Translations under genes and position numbers: made by a program
Assembly (NCBI RefSeq): GCF_039851975.1
Contig: NZ_CP156660.1
Span: 2,795,035 to 2,859,034, forward strand
DNA from: Desulfoscipio sp. XC116
GTDB taxonomy: Bacteria; Bacillota; Desulfotomaculia; Desulfotomaculales; Desulfallaceae
Reading direction: 5' to 3'
Length of the DNA stretch: 64,000 nucleotides
The notes under the pieces: generated by a model
Databases searched by the model: none
What the model was told of the DNA's origin: nothing
Seen by the model: only the letters and a program-made list of their open reading frames with translations
Part shown: positions 33,960-42,232 of the stretch, in pieces
Position numbering within the stretch: the stretch's first letter is position 1
Layout of the letters: every line of letters starts with the position of its first letter

Positions 33960-34680
33960 GCGCCGAATCATCGCCATAATTCCTGCGCGCAGCGGCTCCA
34001 AGGGGTTTCCCGGCAAGAATATCCGCCTTCTTAACGGGAAGCCCTTAATTGCCCATAGCATAATTCAGGCTCAGGAGACGGGAATAATTGATGAAATATT
34101 CCTATCAACAGATGCGCAGGAATATGCTGACATTGCAATAAAATATGGGGCGAATGTCCCATTTTTAAGATCGGATGATCTGGCTTCAGATTCTGCCTCG
34201 ACATGGGATTGTGTCAGGGAGGCACTCGGACAGTACCATACATTAGGCAAGGAGTATGATATCTTTGTCGTATTGCAGCCGACATCACCATTGCGTACCG
34301 CGAGTGATATTTTCAATGCCATTAATCAGCTGATACTTATTAATGCCGATGCGGTAGTATCGGTGTGTGAGGTCGCTCATTCTCCCTTATGGTGCAATAC
34401 ATTGCCGGAAAATAAATCTCTTAAGGGTTTTGTCCGGCCGGAAATCATGGCTAGAACCAGACAGGAACTGTCTGCTTTCTTTAGGATTAACGGGGCAATA
34501 TACGCTGTAAGCACATCATATTTTTTAAAAACACAGAATATCTATGACGGAAATTCTTTTGCATACATAATGCCGAGGGAAAGATCCGTCGATATAGATA
34601 CCTTATATGATTTTACCTTCGTGGAGTACCTGCTTACCCTAGATAATACAGGTCAAGGAACGGAGAACCCGCATACTTAA
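33949..34680 (+). CDS. neuA: Acylneuraminate cytidylyltransferase, NeuA/LegF-like
   Basis: About 243 residues. The nucleotide-binding signature IPARSGSKGFPGKN is at residues 11-24, with LQPTSPLRTASDI near 120 and PRERSVDIDT near the end. It activates the nonulosonic acid as its CMP derivative for glycosyltransferases. I favour the ATG at 33949, with GAGGGG 9 nt upstream; the frame is open to an ATG at 33928. It is the last gene of neuB-neuC-neuA. A second cytidylyltransferase of the same family lies at 41.2 kb. Confidence 0.92.
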   Translation: MLCERRIIAIIPARSGSKGFPGKNIRLLNGKPLIAHSIIQAQETGIIDEIFLSTDAQEYADIAIKYGANVPFLRSDDLASDSASTWDCVREALGQYHTLGKEYDIFVVLQPTSPLRTASDIFNAINQLILINADAVVSVCEVAHSPLWCNTLPENKSLKGFVRPEIMARTRQELSAFFRINGAIYAVSTSYFLKTQNIYDGNSFAYIMPRERSVDIDTLYDFTFVEYLLTLDNTGQGTENPHT

Positions 34681-34697
34681 ATGCAGGTTCTCTCATT

Positions 34698-35969
34698 TCA
34701 TTCCTTTTCGGGAACTCCTATTCCCAACACACGCTCCAAATATCTCTTATTGTGCAAAATCTGGTTATTTTTCGGAGAATACTTTCTGGCAATCTCATTA
34801 TGCTCATAGGCTAACTCATGCTTGCCCATCCGGTCATAGCAAACGCACAGTTGTATATGCGGCAACCACATCAGTCTGCTGCCGGCAGGCTTTTCCAATT
34901 GAGCCGCCAGTTTGTACCAGAAAATTGCCTGTTCATATTTCTTGATACTTTGAAAGTATAAGCCCAAATGACAGCAAAAGTTAGCTTTGGGCGTATCATA
35001 CTCGAATGTTTTAAGGATATACTCAAGCTGTTTGTCTGTTTCACCGGAAAGCTGATAATACTCAACCAGTTTTCCGCATGTTGAAATTTTATCTTCGACC
35101 CCGCCCTGTTCTGTCTTCAAGAACTCCTGATACGCTTCAATCAGCCGCTTATTGCTTTCTATCAGCAATTCCCTGAGTTCTGTACCGGAAAGACAGTCAT
35201 GGACGCCGAGTTCATCTTCCACAAACTTCTTCTGCTCCTCGCTGATAACCTGCGTAGGACCTTGAAACATTGCTGTGGCATAAGCACCGATCTGATAATC
35301 TTCATACCTGAATTCGGAGGGCATCAGCGGTTCTCCTGTATTTTTAAGAACAGCCGGATCCCCAAAAATAAAAAAGGGAATACCCATCTCAACGGCATAA
35401 AAAGAATATGAGCCTACTTGATTAGACGTTGCATATTTGTGACTCCTGAGGATATCGTAAAATTTCTGTACAAACTCAAAGCCCAGCACCCAGGCCGGCC
35501 CGGCGGATACAACATTGAACCCGTTTTTTTTGTATAGTTCGTCCTTCTTTCTTTCCAAATCATTAGAGTGCAGACATATTGTTACCGGCTGAAACTCGGA
35601 CGGAAGATTTCTCAGTTGCTCACAATACTTATCGATATCGAATACAGAGTCAATTTGCCGAGTCGTATGGGCGGGAAAGGCAACCGTACCGCGAGAAGCT
35701 GTATCCTTCTCGATTTTCCGTGATTTTCGGTAGTGTACAAAAGGCGCCCCCACAATGGCTGCGGGAATACTACTTTTTTCATTCCATATATTTAGACGTC
35801 TCCTGCTCCAGACTAACATCAGAGGTTGATCAGTTCGAGCATCATACGGATTAGGTTTTGGTATAGGATCCCACCCGTGCTCATAGCGGCATAACAGAGG
35901 CAGTGTCGATGTACAGTTGGCATATTCTCTTATGATCTCATAAAGTCCGTAGATTGAATACCAAATCAT
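34698..35969 (-). CDS. Putative glycosyltransferase with TPR-like tail
   Basis: About 423 residues. The N-terminal 260 look like a GT-B-type fold (polar loop HEGWD-like YEHGWDPI, LVWSRRRLNIW, VGAPFVHY, TICLHSND, FFIFGDPAVLKNTGEP). The C-terminal 130 are helical TPR-like repeats (EYILKTFEYDTPKANFCCHL, YEQAIFWYKLAAQLEKP, CYDRMGKHELAYEHNEIA). The same tail occurs in the next gene, with almost identical wording. It converges with neuA, 17 nt away, and probably transfers a sugar to flagellin or an S-layer protein; this is inferred from context only. Confidence 0.65.
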   Translation of the reverse strand: MIWYSIYGLYEIIREYANCTSTLPLLCRYEHGWDPIPKPNPYDARTDQPLMLVWSRRRLNIWNEKSSIPAAIVGAPFVHYRKSRKIEKDTASRGTVAFPAHTTRQIDSVFDIDKYCEQLRNLPSEFQPVTICLHSNDLERKKDELYKKNGFNVVSAGPAWVLGFEFVQKFYDILRSHKYATSNQVGSYSFYAVEMGIPFFIFGDPAVLKNTGEPLMPSEFRYEDYQIGAYATAMFQGPTQVISEEQKKFVEDELGVHDCLSGTELRELLIESNKRLIEAYQEFLKTEQGGVEDKISTCGKLVEYYQLSGETDKQLEYILKTFEYDTPKANFCCHLGLYFQSIKKYEQAIFWYKLAAQLEKPAGSRLMWLPHIQLCVCYDRMGKHELAYEHNEIARKYSPKNNQILHNKRYLERVLGIGVPEKE

Positions 35970-36030
35970 GTCTCACCCACCTATTTATAGTTATAGCTTG
36001 TATTGTGTTAATTGATGTTAGATTCTGTAT

Positions 36031-37155
36031 TTACTCCCCTTGAATAATTTCTTTTTTCTCAGGTGCTTCTATGCCTAAAATACCCTCCAAATAAGTCTTG
36101 TTGGACTGAATCGCTGTATTTTCCGGACAATACTTTCTGGCAATCTCATTATGCTCATAAGCCAGCGTATGCTTGCCTAAGCGATCGTAACAAACACACA
36201 ACTGTAAATGCGGCAACCACGTCCAGGAGGCTTCGGTCATGAATCCTGAACAGTCAGCAGGTTTTTCTATTTGAGTAGCCAGTTTGTACCAGAAAACCGC
36301 CTGTTCATATTGCTTCGCATTCAGAAAATGAAAACCCAGGCGACAGCAAAATTCTGCCCTTGGAGAAGCATAATCAAAGGATTTGTAGATATATTCAAGT
36401 TGTTTTTCCGTTTCTCCCAGCGATTGAAAACAATCGGCTAATTTACCGCAGGCAGAAATTTTATCTTCAATCCAGCCCTGTCCGGTCATCAAATATTCCT
36501 GATAAACTTCGATTGCCCGATTATATAACCGATGATCAAACAATTCATTGGCATAGTAATATAAATCCCGCGGGGAAAACGGCTCCCCCTTGCTCTTTCG
36601 CCTTTCATATATATTCAGGTTGCGAGTGGAATTACCATTCGAGATACGCTTATGCGTTACACAAATGTCTGAGTTTAAAACATATCCGGACACTTCTAAA
36701 TACTCGTGTACAGCCCCTATCCACCGAAAGTTTTTATCCCGTCTAACCAGGCGATTGCGTCGGAAACTAAACGATACCGCTCCAAACTGATCGAAGGCAT
36801 AAAGATAGGGCATACTTACAACGTCCGTAAACGGATCCAGGCTTTTCTTCAGTTTTAAAAATTTCTCCTGATCGGAATCAGCTATAATATCATCCGCATC
36901 CAACCAGAGGATATAACGCATGGTTGCTCGGCCAAAAGCAAAATTGCGGGCAGCAGCAAAGTCGTCTATCCAGATAAAATCAAAGATTCGATCTGTATAT
37001 TTCTCAGCGATCTCCTTGGTGCGATCGGTAGAGCCCGTATCAACAATAATTATCTCGTCGCAAATATCTTTAACAGAATCAAGACAGCGGCCAATCGTAC
37101 GCTCTTCATTCCTGACAATCATACAAAGACTGATTGTGATTTGCTTTCCTCCCAT
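36031..37155 (-). CDS. Family 2 glycosyltransferase with TPR-like tail
   Basis: About 374 residues. A GT-A domain starts ITISLCMIVRNEERTIGRCL, with the nucleotide-binding VDTGSTDRTKEIAEKY and the metal-binding LDADD near residue 90. The C-terminal 150 residues are TPR-like helices (YEQAVFWYKLATQIEKP, CYDRLGKHTLAYEHNEIARK), matching the neighbour at 34.7 kb. The ATG at 37155 has GGGAGGAG 7 nt upstream; a TTG two codons earlier opens the frame. GT2-TPR proteins are common in flagellin glycosylation islands of Firmicutes, which fits the nonulosonic acid genes on both sides. Confidence 0.85.
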   Translation of the reverse strand: MGGKQITISLCMIVRNEERTIGRCLDSVKDICDEIIIVDTGSTDRTKEIAEKYTDRIFDFIWIDDFAAARNFAFGRATMRYILWLDADDIIADSDQEKFLKLKKSLDPFTDVVSMPYLYAFDQFGAVSFSFRRNRLVRRDKNFRWIGAVHEYLEVSGYVLNSDICVTHKRISNGNSTRNLNIYERRKSKGEPFSPRDLYYYANELFDHRLYNRAIEVYQEYLMTGQGWIEDKISACGKLADCFQSLGETEKQLEYIYKSFDYASPRAEFCCRLGFHFLNAKQYEQAVFWYKLATQIEKPADCSGFMTEASWTWLPHLQLCVCYDRLGKHTLAYEHNEIARKYCPENTAIQSNKTYLEGILGIEAPEKKEIIQGE

Positions 37156-37288
37156 ATGCAATCTCCTCCCTTAAGAAAATAGCCTCATTACATCATATGC
37201 CAAGAAGTTTTAAGTTGCTTGAGCCGGGAAATCGGAAAAAATGAACTATGAACCTGCGGCAACTGTCCGCCGCAGCGGCTCAATAGCG

Positions 37289-38254
37289 CTATACGCCCAG
37301 TAAAACGCATTCGGAAGGATAATAATTGCCTCCGCTGTATCTCAGATAAAACTTATAGCCGGGGTCGATCTCGTCGATCATCCGGGCGCATTTCCAAATA
37401 TCCTCATTATTGTGATAGACAGAAACCGCAAGCTTCGGATGTGTCGCTTGAATGTGATTTTTACAGCCGAGGATCGCTTTCTGTTCTCCGCCTTCAATAT
37501 CCATTTTGATAAAAGTCACGGGTTCCGTAATATCTTCATCAAGTGTGACAACAGGTACTTCCGCCGTTCCCGCGTCCGCCAGCTTATGCATTGTATCCGA
37601 GGGTTCCTCGTCCGTTATATACATCATACCGTTTTTGTCTCCCACGCCTTTTTCCCGCAATTCGATATTCGGATACCGTTCAAGACTCTGCCTGAGCTTT
37701 TGGTAGATATGAGGAACAATTTCATAACAATAGATTTTCTTATAACCAATATAGCTGTCCAGATAATTCATCACGGTATCGCCGGTATACGCTCCTAAAT
37801 CGATAAATACTTCATTGGCGTCACATTTCACTATATCCAGATCAAAGTAGTGACAGAACGTTTTTTCAATGATCCTGTCCAGACTCGCCATACTGAATGT
37901 CAGCCAGTTCTCCACAATACCGAATAAGGTTTTCTTGGAACGATAATCGCAGAGCCTGCCGTACAGCCATGTGAAATCGCCATGGTGTTCTTTCATCGCT
38001 GCTCCGCGGTTTTCGATCAATTCATATACATTATTCTCAGGATCCAGTTTACCCCAATAATTGTACATATTATAGCATTGCAGTATCTTTTGATAATTCT
38101 GGGCATTCTGTTGCCGGATATTTCCAAGGTTCCTCTTCATGCAGCTTTGTATATCATCCAAACTCGCGCCTGCCACATAACTCATGTATTCGGTAAACTT
38201 TCTGTCAACAACGAAATCAATTTCCTCAGCAGCTGACCTATTTGCATCTGTCAT
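37289..38254 (-). CDS. FkbM-family methyltransferase
   Basis: About 321 residues. The SAM-binding loop is FIDLGAYTGDTVMNYL near residue 160, followed by YCYEIVPHIYQKLRQSL and the FkbM signature FIKMDIEGGEQKAILG near 255. The N-terminal 140 residues form a helical extension. It likely O-methylates a glycan on the surface protein. I favour the ATG at 38254 (GGAAGGTG 9 nt upstream); the frame also opens at a GTG at 38266. It follows the glycosyltransferases on the same strand, so it is probably part of the same glycosylation operon. Confidence 0.85.
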   Translation of the reverse strand: MTDANRSAAEEIDFVVDRKFTEYMSYVAGASLDDIQSCMKRNLGNIRQQNAQNYQKILQCYNMYNYWGKLDPENNVYELIENRGAAMKEHHGDFTWLYGRLCDYRSKKTLFGIVENWLTFSMASLDRIIEKTFCHYFDLDIVKCDANEVFIDLGAYTGDTVMNYLDSYIGYKKIYCYEIVPHIYQKLRQSLERYPNIELREKGVGDKNGMMYITDEEPSDTMHKLADAGTAEVPVVTLDEDITEPVTFIKMDIEGGEQKAILGCKNHIQATHPKLAVSVYHNNEDIWKCARMIDEIDPGYKFYLRYSGGNYYPSECVLLGV

Positions 38255-38353
38255 TAAGTTTTTCACCTTCCCGAATGTTTTTTTGCAGCAATATAAAGAT
38301 ATTATATGCCGCGTCCATGAGATAAGTGATTAAATATCGGCGCCGAAGCCTGG

Positions 38354-38509
38354 ATGCCGACCTATCGGAGCGCCATTGAAAACCGGGCCGTTAAAAAGAC
38401 GCTAACCATTCCTAAATGGCTAAATGACCTAGCGGAGCATGAGAAGGTTAATTTTTCACAAATTTTACAGGAAGCACTTAAACAGAACCTGGGCATAACT
38501 AACCGCTGA
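38354..38509 (+). pseudogene. HicB-type antitoxin C-terminal remnant
   Basis: A 51-residue frame ends KKTLTIPKWLNDLAEHEKVN then FSQILQEALKQNLGI. This is the ribbon-helix-helix or HTH tail (TIPxWLNxLAxxxxVNFSxxLQEAL) of HicB antitoxins. HicB proteins are about 130 residues long; here the N-terminal RNase-like domain is missing, and no hicA is present. It is therefore a relic on the strand opposite to its neighbours. Confidence 0.7.
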
Positions 38510-38513
38510 GTCA

Positions 38514-38563
38514 TATGCAGCATTCAAAAAGCACCCGTAAGGGTGCTTTTTGAATGCTGCATA
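38514..38563. terminator. 50-nt near-perfect hairpin, bidirectional terminator
   Basis: From 38515 a 22-bp arm (ATGCAGCATTC...GCACCC) is followed by the loop GTAA, a GNRA tetraloop, and its exact reverse complement to 38562; one more T-A pair closes it. The stem contains A5 and T5 tracts, so either strand ends in a T-run. It lies 5 nt after the HicB relic and before the SDR gene's 3' end. Confidence 0.75.
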
Positions 38564-38637
38564 CTTCTTCTCCTTTTGGAGTTTAGTTTTTCAGAAGAAT
38601 GGAATAGAAAACGCAAAAACGGCTTTAGCTCTTGCTA

Positions 38638-39408
38638 TCACCAAGCTGTCCAGCCACCATCTACCAGCAAATTTTGGCCAGTTACATAACTAGAAGCTTC
38701 ACTGGCTAAATATATTGCCGTCCCTACGATCTCGCCGGGAGCGGCCATTCTACCTAACGGAGTACGTTTATTATAAGCTTGAACAAAGGTTTCCGGCTGA
38801 TGATCAAAAACACCTCCGGGGCTAATACAGTTCACTCTAACGTTATAGGGTGCTAAATATGTTGCTAAATATCTAGTTAAATTGATAATACCACCTTTTA
38901 TGGCCGCATATGCTGCCGGAGTCGTCATATCTGTCCCTTCATAAATAGGGAAATACGGTCCAACTATACCGTAAATAGAGCCGAAATTAATAATGCTGCC
39001 GGATTTTTGCACTTTCATCTTATCAGCAACCTGCCGACAGCAAAAAAAGCAACTATTCAATTGCATATCGACATTGTGCCTCCATGATTCAATTTTAACT
39101 TGCTCAAGTTTATGTCCCCAATCAGAAGTTCTGGGGTAAGCGGAATTAATCCAGACATCAATCCGCTCATATTTTTTAATTAATTCCTTAATAGAATCTT
39201 CACTAGTTACATTAAGCCGCTCAGCTTTGGCTTTACGTCCTATACTATTTGCAATTTGCCGCACTGCTTCAAGATTAACATCAGCTACTACAACAGTTGC
39301 TCCAAAATCGCCTAAACCTCTAGCCATCTCTTTTCCTAACAGCCCAGCACCACCGGTTACTACCACGGTTTTGCCGCCGAGGGAAAATACCTCGCTATAG
39401 CTCTCCAT
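38638..39408 (-). CDS. Short-chain dehydrogenase, PtmA-like (second copy)
   Basis: A 256-residue classical SDR: cofactor loop TGGAGLLGKEM (about 18-28), catalytic Ser in NFGSIYGIVGP, Tyr and Lys in YAAIKGG, and NCISPGGVF. The C-terminus ends LLVDGGWTAW, the same as the SDR at 40.4 kb (ICIDGGWAAW), so the two are paralogues. In the flagellin glycosylation locus of Campylobacter, PtmA has this family. It is the last gene of a ptmB-ptmA-ptmF-SDR operon. The substrate is unknown; oxidation of a carbohydrate side chain is likely. Confidence 0.8.
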   Translation of the reverse strand: MESYSEVFSLGGKTVVVTGGAGLLGKEMARGLGDFGATVVVADVNLEAVRQIANSIGRKAKAERLNVTSEDSIKELIKKYERIDVWINSAYPRTSDWGHKLEQVKIESWRHNVDMQLNSCFFCCRQVADKMKVQKSGSIINFGSIYGIVGPYFPIYEGTDMTTPAAYAAIKGGIINLTRYLATYLAPYNVRVNCISPGGVFDHQPETFVQAYNKRTPLGRMAAPGEIVGTAIYLASEASSYVTGQNLLVDGGWTAW

Positions 39409-39454
39409 ACTTGTTCACCCACTATTTCTGCTCGTATATCACATCCATTGTGGC

Positions 39455-40378
39455 TCAAACTTGGATCTCATCAAGAAGTATCTGCCGCTGCTCGTGTTTC
39501 GATACTCGTCCGGCAATCAATATCCGCATAATATCTATTGTTAGCCTGGGCGGTATTATTACTTTTTTGTTTCTTACGCTATTAATAAAGTGCCATAAGG
39601 TTCTTCGAAACATGGTAAAATTATCACTAATCTCCCATTTACCACTCTTATTGGAGCCCCATATTTCTACCGAAAACTTGGCGGGGGATCGGCCAAGGCA
39701 GTCTATCTGTAATAACGATCCATCGTTCATAGTAATTGCAGCGGAAGTATGATTAGCTCCCAGCATCATTACAGAAACAGGTCTTGATGGCACAATATTA
39801 AATATTGCATCCAGCATATGTACCCCGTATTTTTCCCAAGAATTAGGTGCTGTACATCTAACCAGGTTAATATGACCGTATTCATCTATGGTACTTCTGA
39901 TGCTATCAAGCTCTCCGGCATACCTCATGCCTGAACAGGACATTAGTTGACCGTTCTCAAGAAACGGGTGAAATTCTTTTAATTCTTCAACATTTAAAGC
40001 AAGGGGCTTATCGACAAAAACGAAACCACCTGCCCCCAAAAATGGCATTGCCATGCTAAAATGGGTCTCATAATCATCGCGAGCTATGATGACAGCATCA
40101 ATCTGTCCAATCATATCCTCCCATTTCTCGATCATATTGGGAATAAGACTAGCTGTGCAAAGACGTTTTGTTATTTCTCTGTCCTGAGTCCATGCATGTG
40201 TTACTTTTGCTCCCTCTATACCAAAATCAGCTAAATCTTTTTGTCGAACATAATTGTAAATAACAGGCCAACCCGAGTTTTTTAAACCTGTATCAGAGTA
40301 GCCATTGATGATGGCTGAAAAAGAATAAGGATGTCCATTTCCTTCACTTATTCCCAAAATACCCAACTTTATTACCAA
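39455..40378 (-). CDS. Gfo/Idh/MocA-family oxidoreductase, PtmF-like
   Basis: About 307 residues. The N-terminal Rossmann part (KLGILGISEGNGHPYSF) and the family signature FVFVDKPLALNVEEL near 135 are clear, followed by the C-terminal alpha-beta domain (CSGMRYAGELDSI onward). Such NAD(P)-dependent enzymes act on sugars. In Campylobacter a member (PtmF) belongs to the legionaminic glycosylation locus. It overlaps the upstream SDR by 7 nt and lies 46 nt before the next one, consistent with one transcript. Confidence 0.8.
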   Translation of the reverse strand: MVIKLGILGISEGNGHPYSFSAIINGYSDTGLKNSGWPVIYNYVRQKDLADFGIEGAKVTHAWTQDREITKRLCTASLIPNMIEKWEDMIGQIDAVIIARDDYETHFSMAMPFLGAGGFVFVDKPLALNVEELKEFHPFLENGQLMSCSGMRYAGELDSIRSTIDEYGHINLVRCTAPNSWEKYGVHMLDAIFNIVPSRPVSVMMLGANHTSAAITMNDGSLLQIDCLGRSPAKFSVEIWGSNKSGKWEISDNFTMFRRTLWHFINSVRNKKVIIPPRLTIDIMRILIAGRVSKHEQRQILLDEIQV

Positions 40379-41166
40379 GCGGCCCAGCCCCCATCAATGC
40401 AAATGTTTTGCCCTGTCATATAGCTTGAAGCATCTGAACATAATAACGCTATGGCTCCCTTTATTTCATATGGCCGGCCAATTCTATTTAATGGATTGCA
40501 TGCAGATAACCGGCAAACAAACTCCTCATCCTTCTGGGTTGCCGGTGTGGGAAAAGGACCTGGACTAATACAGTTAACTCGAATTCCATCCAGAGCCAAA
40601 AAGCTAGCTAAGTATTTGGTAAACTGAATTACACCTGCTTTAGCTGCCCCATAACTTGGTGGGTTTGCATGCAGATTACCGGTATAATTTCGGTAATCAG
40701 GTGCTACATGCCCGTACATAGAACCGATGTTTAAGATAACACCTTTATTTTTTTTTAATCCTGGCCATGCAGCTTTGACACATCGAAATACCGAATTTAT
40801 ATTAAGCTCAATATCATAATCCCAATCATCATCTGAAATCGATTCAAAACTGTTTTTTATACTCGCTCCGGCATTATTCACTAATATATCTAAACCACCG
40901 AATTGATCATTAATTATGTTGAAAGTCTCTTTTATCGATTGCCTACTCGTCAGATCCAACTGCATTACATTCACTTGTATCTCCGCAAATTTTGACTTAA
41001 TTTCTTGACATAGCCTTTGACATTTATCTGTGTCACGGCTGGCAATAATTAAATTTCCAGCTAACTCCGCCAGTGTCCAAGTTATCTCTGTACCAAGATA
41101 ACCGGCTCCTCCCGTGACTAATGCCAACTTGTTTTTTAAACAGAACAGTTCCTTTAAGCTTGGCAT
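40372..41166 (-). CDS. ptmA: Short-chain dehydrogenase, PtmA-like
   Basis: About 264 residues from MPSLKELFCLKNKLA (ATG 41166, AAAGGAGA upstream). The cofactor loop is TGGAGYLGTEIT, the active site NIGSMYGHVAP with YGAAKAG, and NCISPGPFPTP. It overlaps ptmB by 13 nt upstream and the PtmF-like gene by 7 nt downstream. The arrangement ptmB, ptmA, then a Gfo/Idh oxidoreductase recalls the ptm part of the Campylobacter flagellar glycosylation locus. Confidence 0.8.
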   Translation of the reverse strand: MPSLKELFCLKNKLALVTGGAGYLGTEITWTLAELAGNLIIASRDTDKCQRLCQEIKSKFAEIQVNVMQLDLTSRQSIKETFNIINDQFGGLDILVNNAGASIKNSFESISDDDWDYDIELNINSVFRCVKAAWPGLKKNKGVILNIGSMYGHVAPDYRNYTGNLHANPPSYGAAKAGVIQFTKYLASFLALDGIRVNCISPGPFPTPATQKDEEFVCRLSACNPLNRIGRPYEIKGAIALLCSDASSYMTGQNICIDGGWAAW

Positions 41167-41867
41167 TGTTGCAGTCTCCTTTTCATCAAGATTTCTGCTA
41201 GTTCCCAATCAATTTCATCATCAATATCTACAGAACGTTCTTTGGGTATCATTACAGCAGCTGTACGACCAAAAAACAGACTCATTTCTGCTTTATCCAT
41301 TCGATCTGCCCTAAATGCATAGACAGCACCATTCAATTGGTAAGCTCTTGGGAGTTTTTGCCTCGGATACCAGGGGATTGCACCGGGAATGAACGTCTTT
41401 GCCTGTCCATTGTCAATCTGCCATGCTCGATGGGGATTCAACTCCGCGTCCTTAAAAGTAGCAACTGAGTCAATACATTGTCCTGTCAATATACGTATAC
41501 AATTACTAACATCAGTACTCAAACGTAGAGGACTGGTAGGCTCCAATAGCACCATATACTTAGCCTTTTCCCCCTCATCCTGCAATTCTTTAACTAATAG
41601 TTGTATGGCATGTATTACCAGAGATTCATCCGTTGCCAGATGTGCGGGACGTTTGTATACTTCTGCCCCATAACTTACTGCCACAGACGCTATTTCATCG
41701 TCATCGGTAGAAACAATGATACGGTCAACCTCCGGAGTTACTTTGGCTGTTTCAATTGACCAAGCGATTAATGGCTTGCCGGCTAAGGGTTTAATGTTTT
41801 TCTTAGGAATTGACTTACTGCCGCCGCGAGCAGGTATGATGGCCAAGACTCGGCTATTGTTGAACAT
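41154..41867 (-). CDS. ptmB: CMP-nonulosonate synthetase, PtmB-like
   Basis: About 237 residues with the cytidylyltransferase signature IPARGGSKSIPKKN (residues 11-24), LLEPTSPLRLSTD near 106, and PKERSVDIDDEID near the end. It is a paralogue of the NeuA-like protein at 33.9 kb, not a recent duplicate. Having two such enzymes suggests two different nonulosonic acids, or one dedicated to modified legionaminic acid. It is first in its operon; a neuD-like remnant lies immediately upstream. Confidence 0.88.
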   Translation of the reverse strand: MFNNSRVLAIIPARGGSKSIPKKNIKPLAGKPLIAWSIETAKVTPEVDRIIVSTDDDEIASVAVSYGAEVYKRPAHLATDESLVIHAIQLLVKELQDEGEKAKYMVLLEPTSPLRLSTDVSNCIRILTGQCIDSVATFKDAELNPHRAWQIDNGQAKTFIPGAIPWYPRQKLPRAYQLNGAVYAFRADRMDKAEMSLFFGRTAAVMIPKERSVDIDDEIDWELAEILMKRRLQQCQA

Positions 41868-41948
41868 TGTGCCCCCCCTAATCAGATTTACAAGCAGGTA
41901 TCTTTATACTGTTTATGCTTAATTGTTGATTTTATTGAACCCCATCCG

Positions 41949-42134
41949 TTAATTAATATTATATTGCGGTGGGTAATTTAAAACTAAATTATCATTGCCA
42001 ATTATAGGAATACCAAGATTTGCAGGGTCATGTTTTTGCATGTCCGGATCAGTAATACCAACAATATTGAAGTTATAAACGCTAAAATAAAAGTGAGCCA
42101 GAAATAAGGTATGAAGAAAATGTGAGATACCGTC
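41949..42134 (-). pseudogene. NeuD/PglD N-terminal remnant upstream of ptmB
   Basis: The minus strand encodes FNIVGITDPDMQKHDPANLG and IPIIGNDNLVLNYPP before a stop at 41949. The pattern (hxIVGhxDxD...G.PhhGxDxxL) is the N-terminal Rossmann-like part of NeuD/PglD acetyltransferases. No start codon is present: the frame opens after two stops at about 42138. Only a third of the gene remains. It is distinct from the intact neuD at 21.5 kb. Confidence 0.55.
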
Positions 42135-42177
42135 TTATTAAATAATAAAAACATTTCTTAAATAAAATAAGGCTTGA

Positions 42178-42202
42178 GGCCGCAATCCTTTTAATTGCGG
42201 CC
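42178..42202 (-). terminator. Hairpin downstream of the S-layer gene
   Basis: GGCCGCAAT (42178-42186) and ATTGCGGCC (42194-42202) form a perfect 9-bp stem with a 7-nt loop, 31 nt after the S-layer gene stop, followed on the minus strand by a T-rich stretch. The rest of 41868-42232 beyond the neuD remnant holds nothing else. Confidence 0.6.
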
Positions 42203-42232
42203 CCAAGGGAATTGGATTGGATCAAAACTCAC

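Noticed and set aside
38515-38562. Hairpin as the end of an insertion sequence
   Set aside because: No transposase, second copy or target duplication is visible nearby. A bidirectional terminator is simpler.
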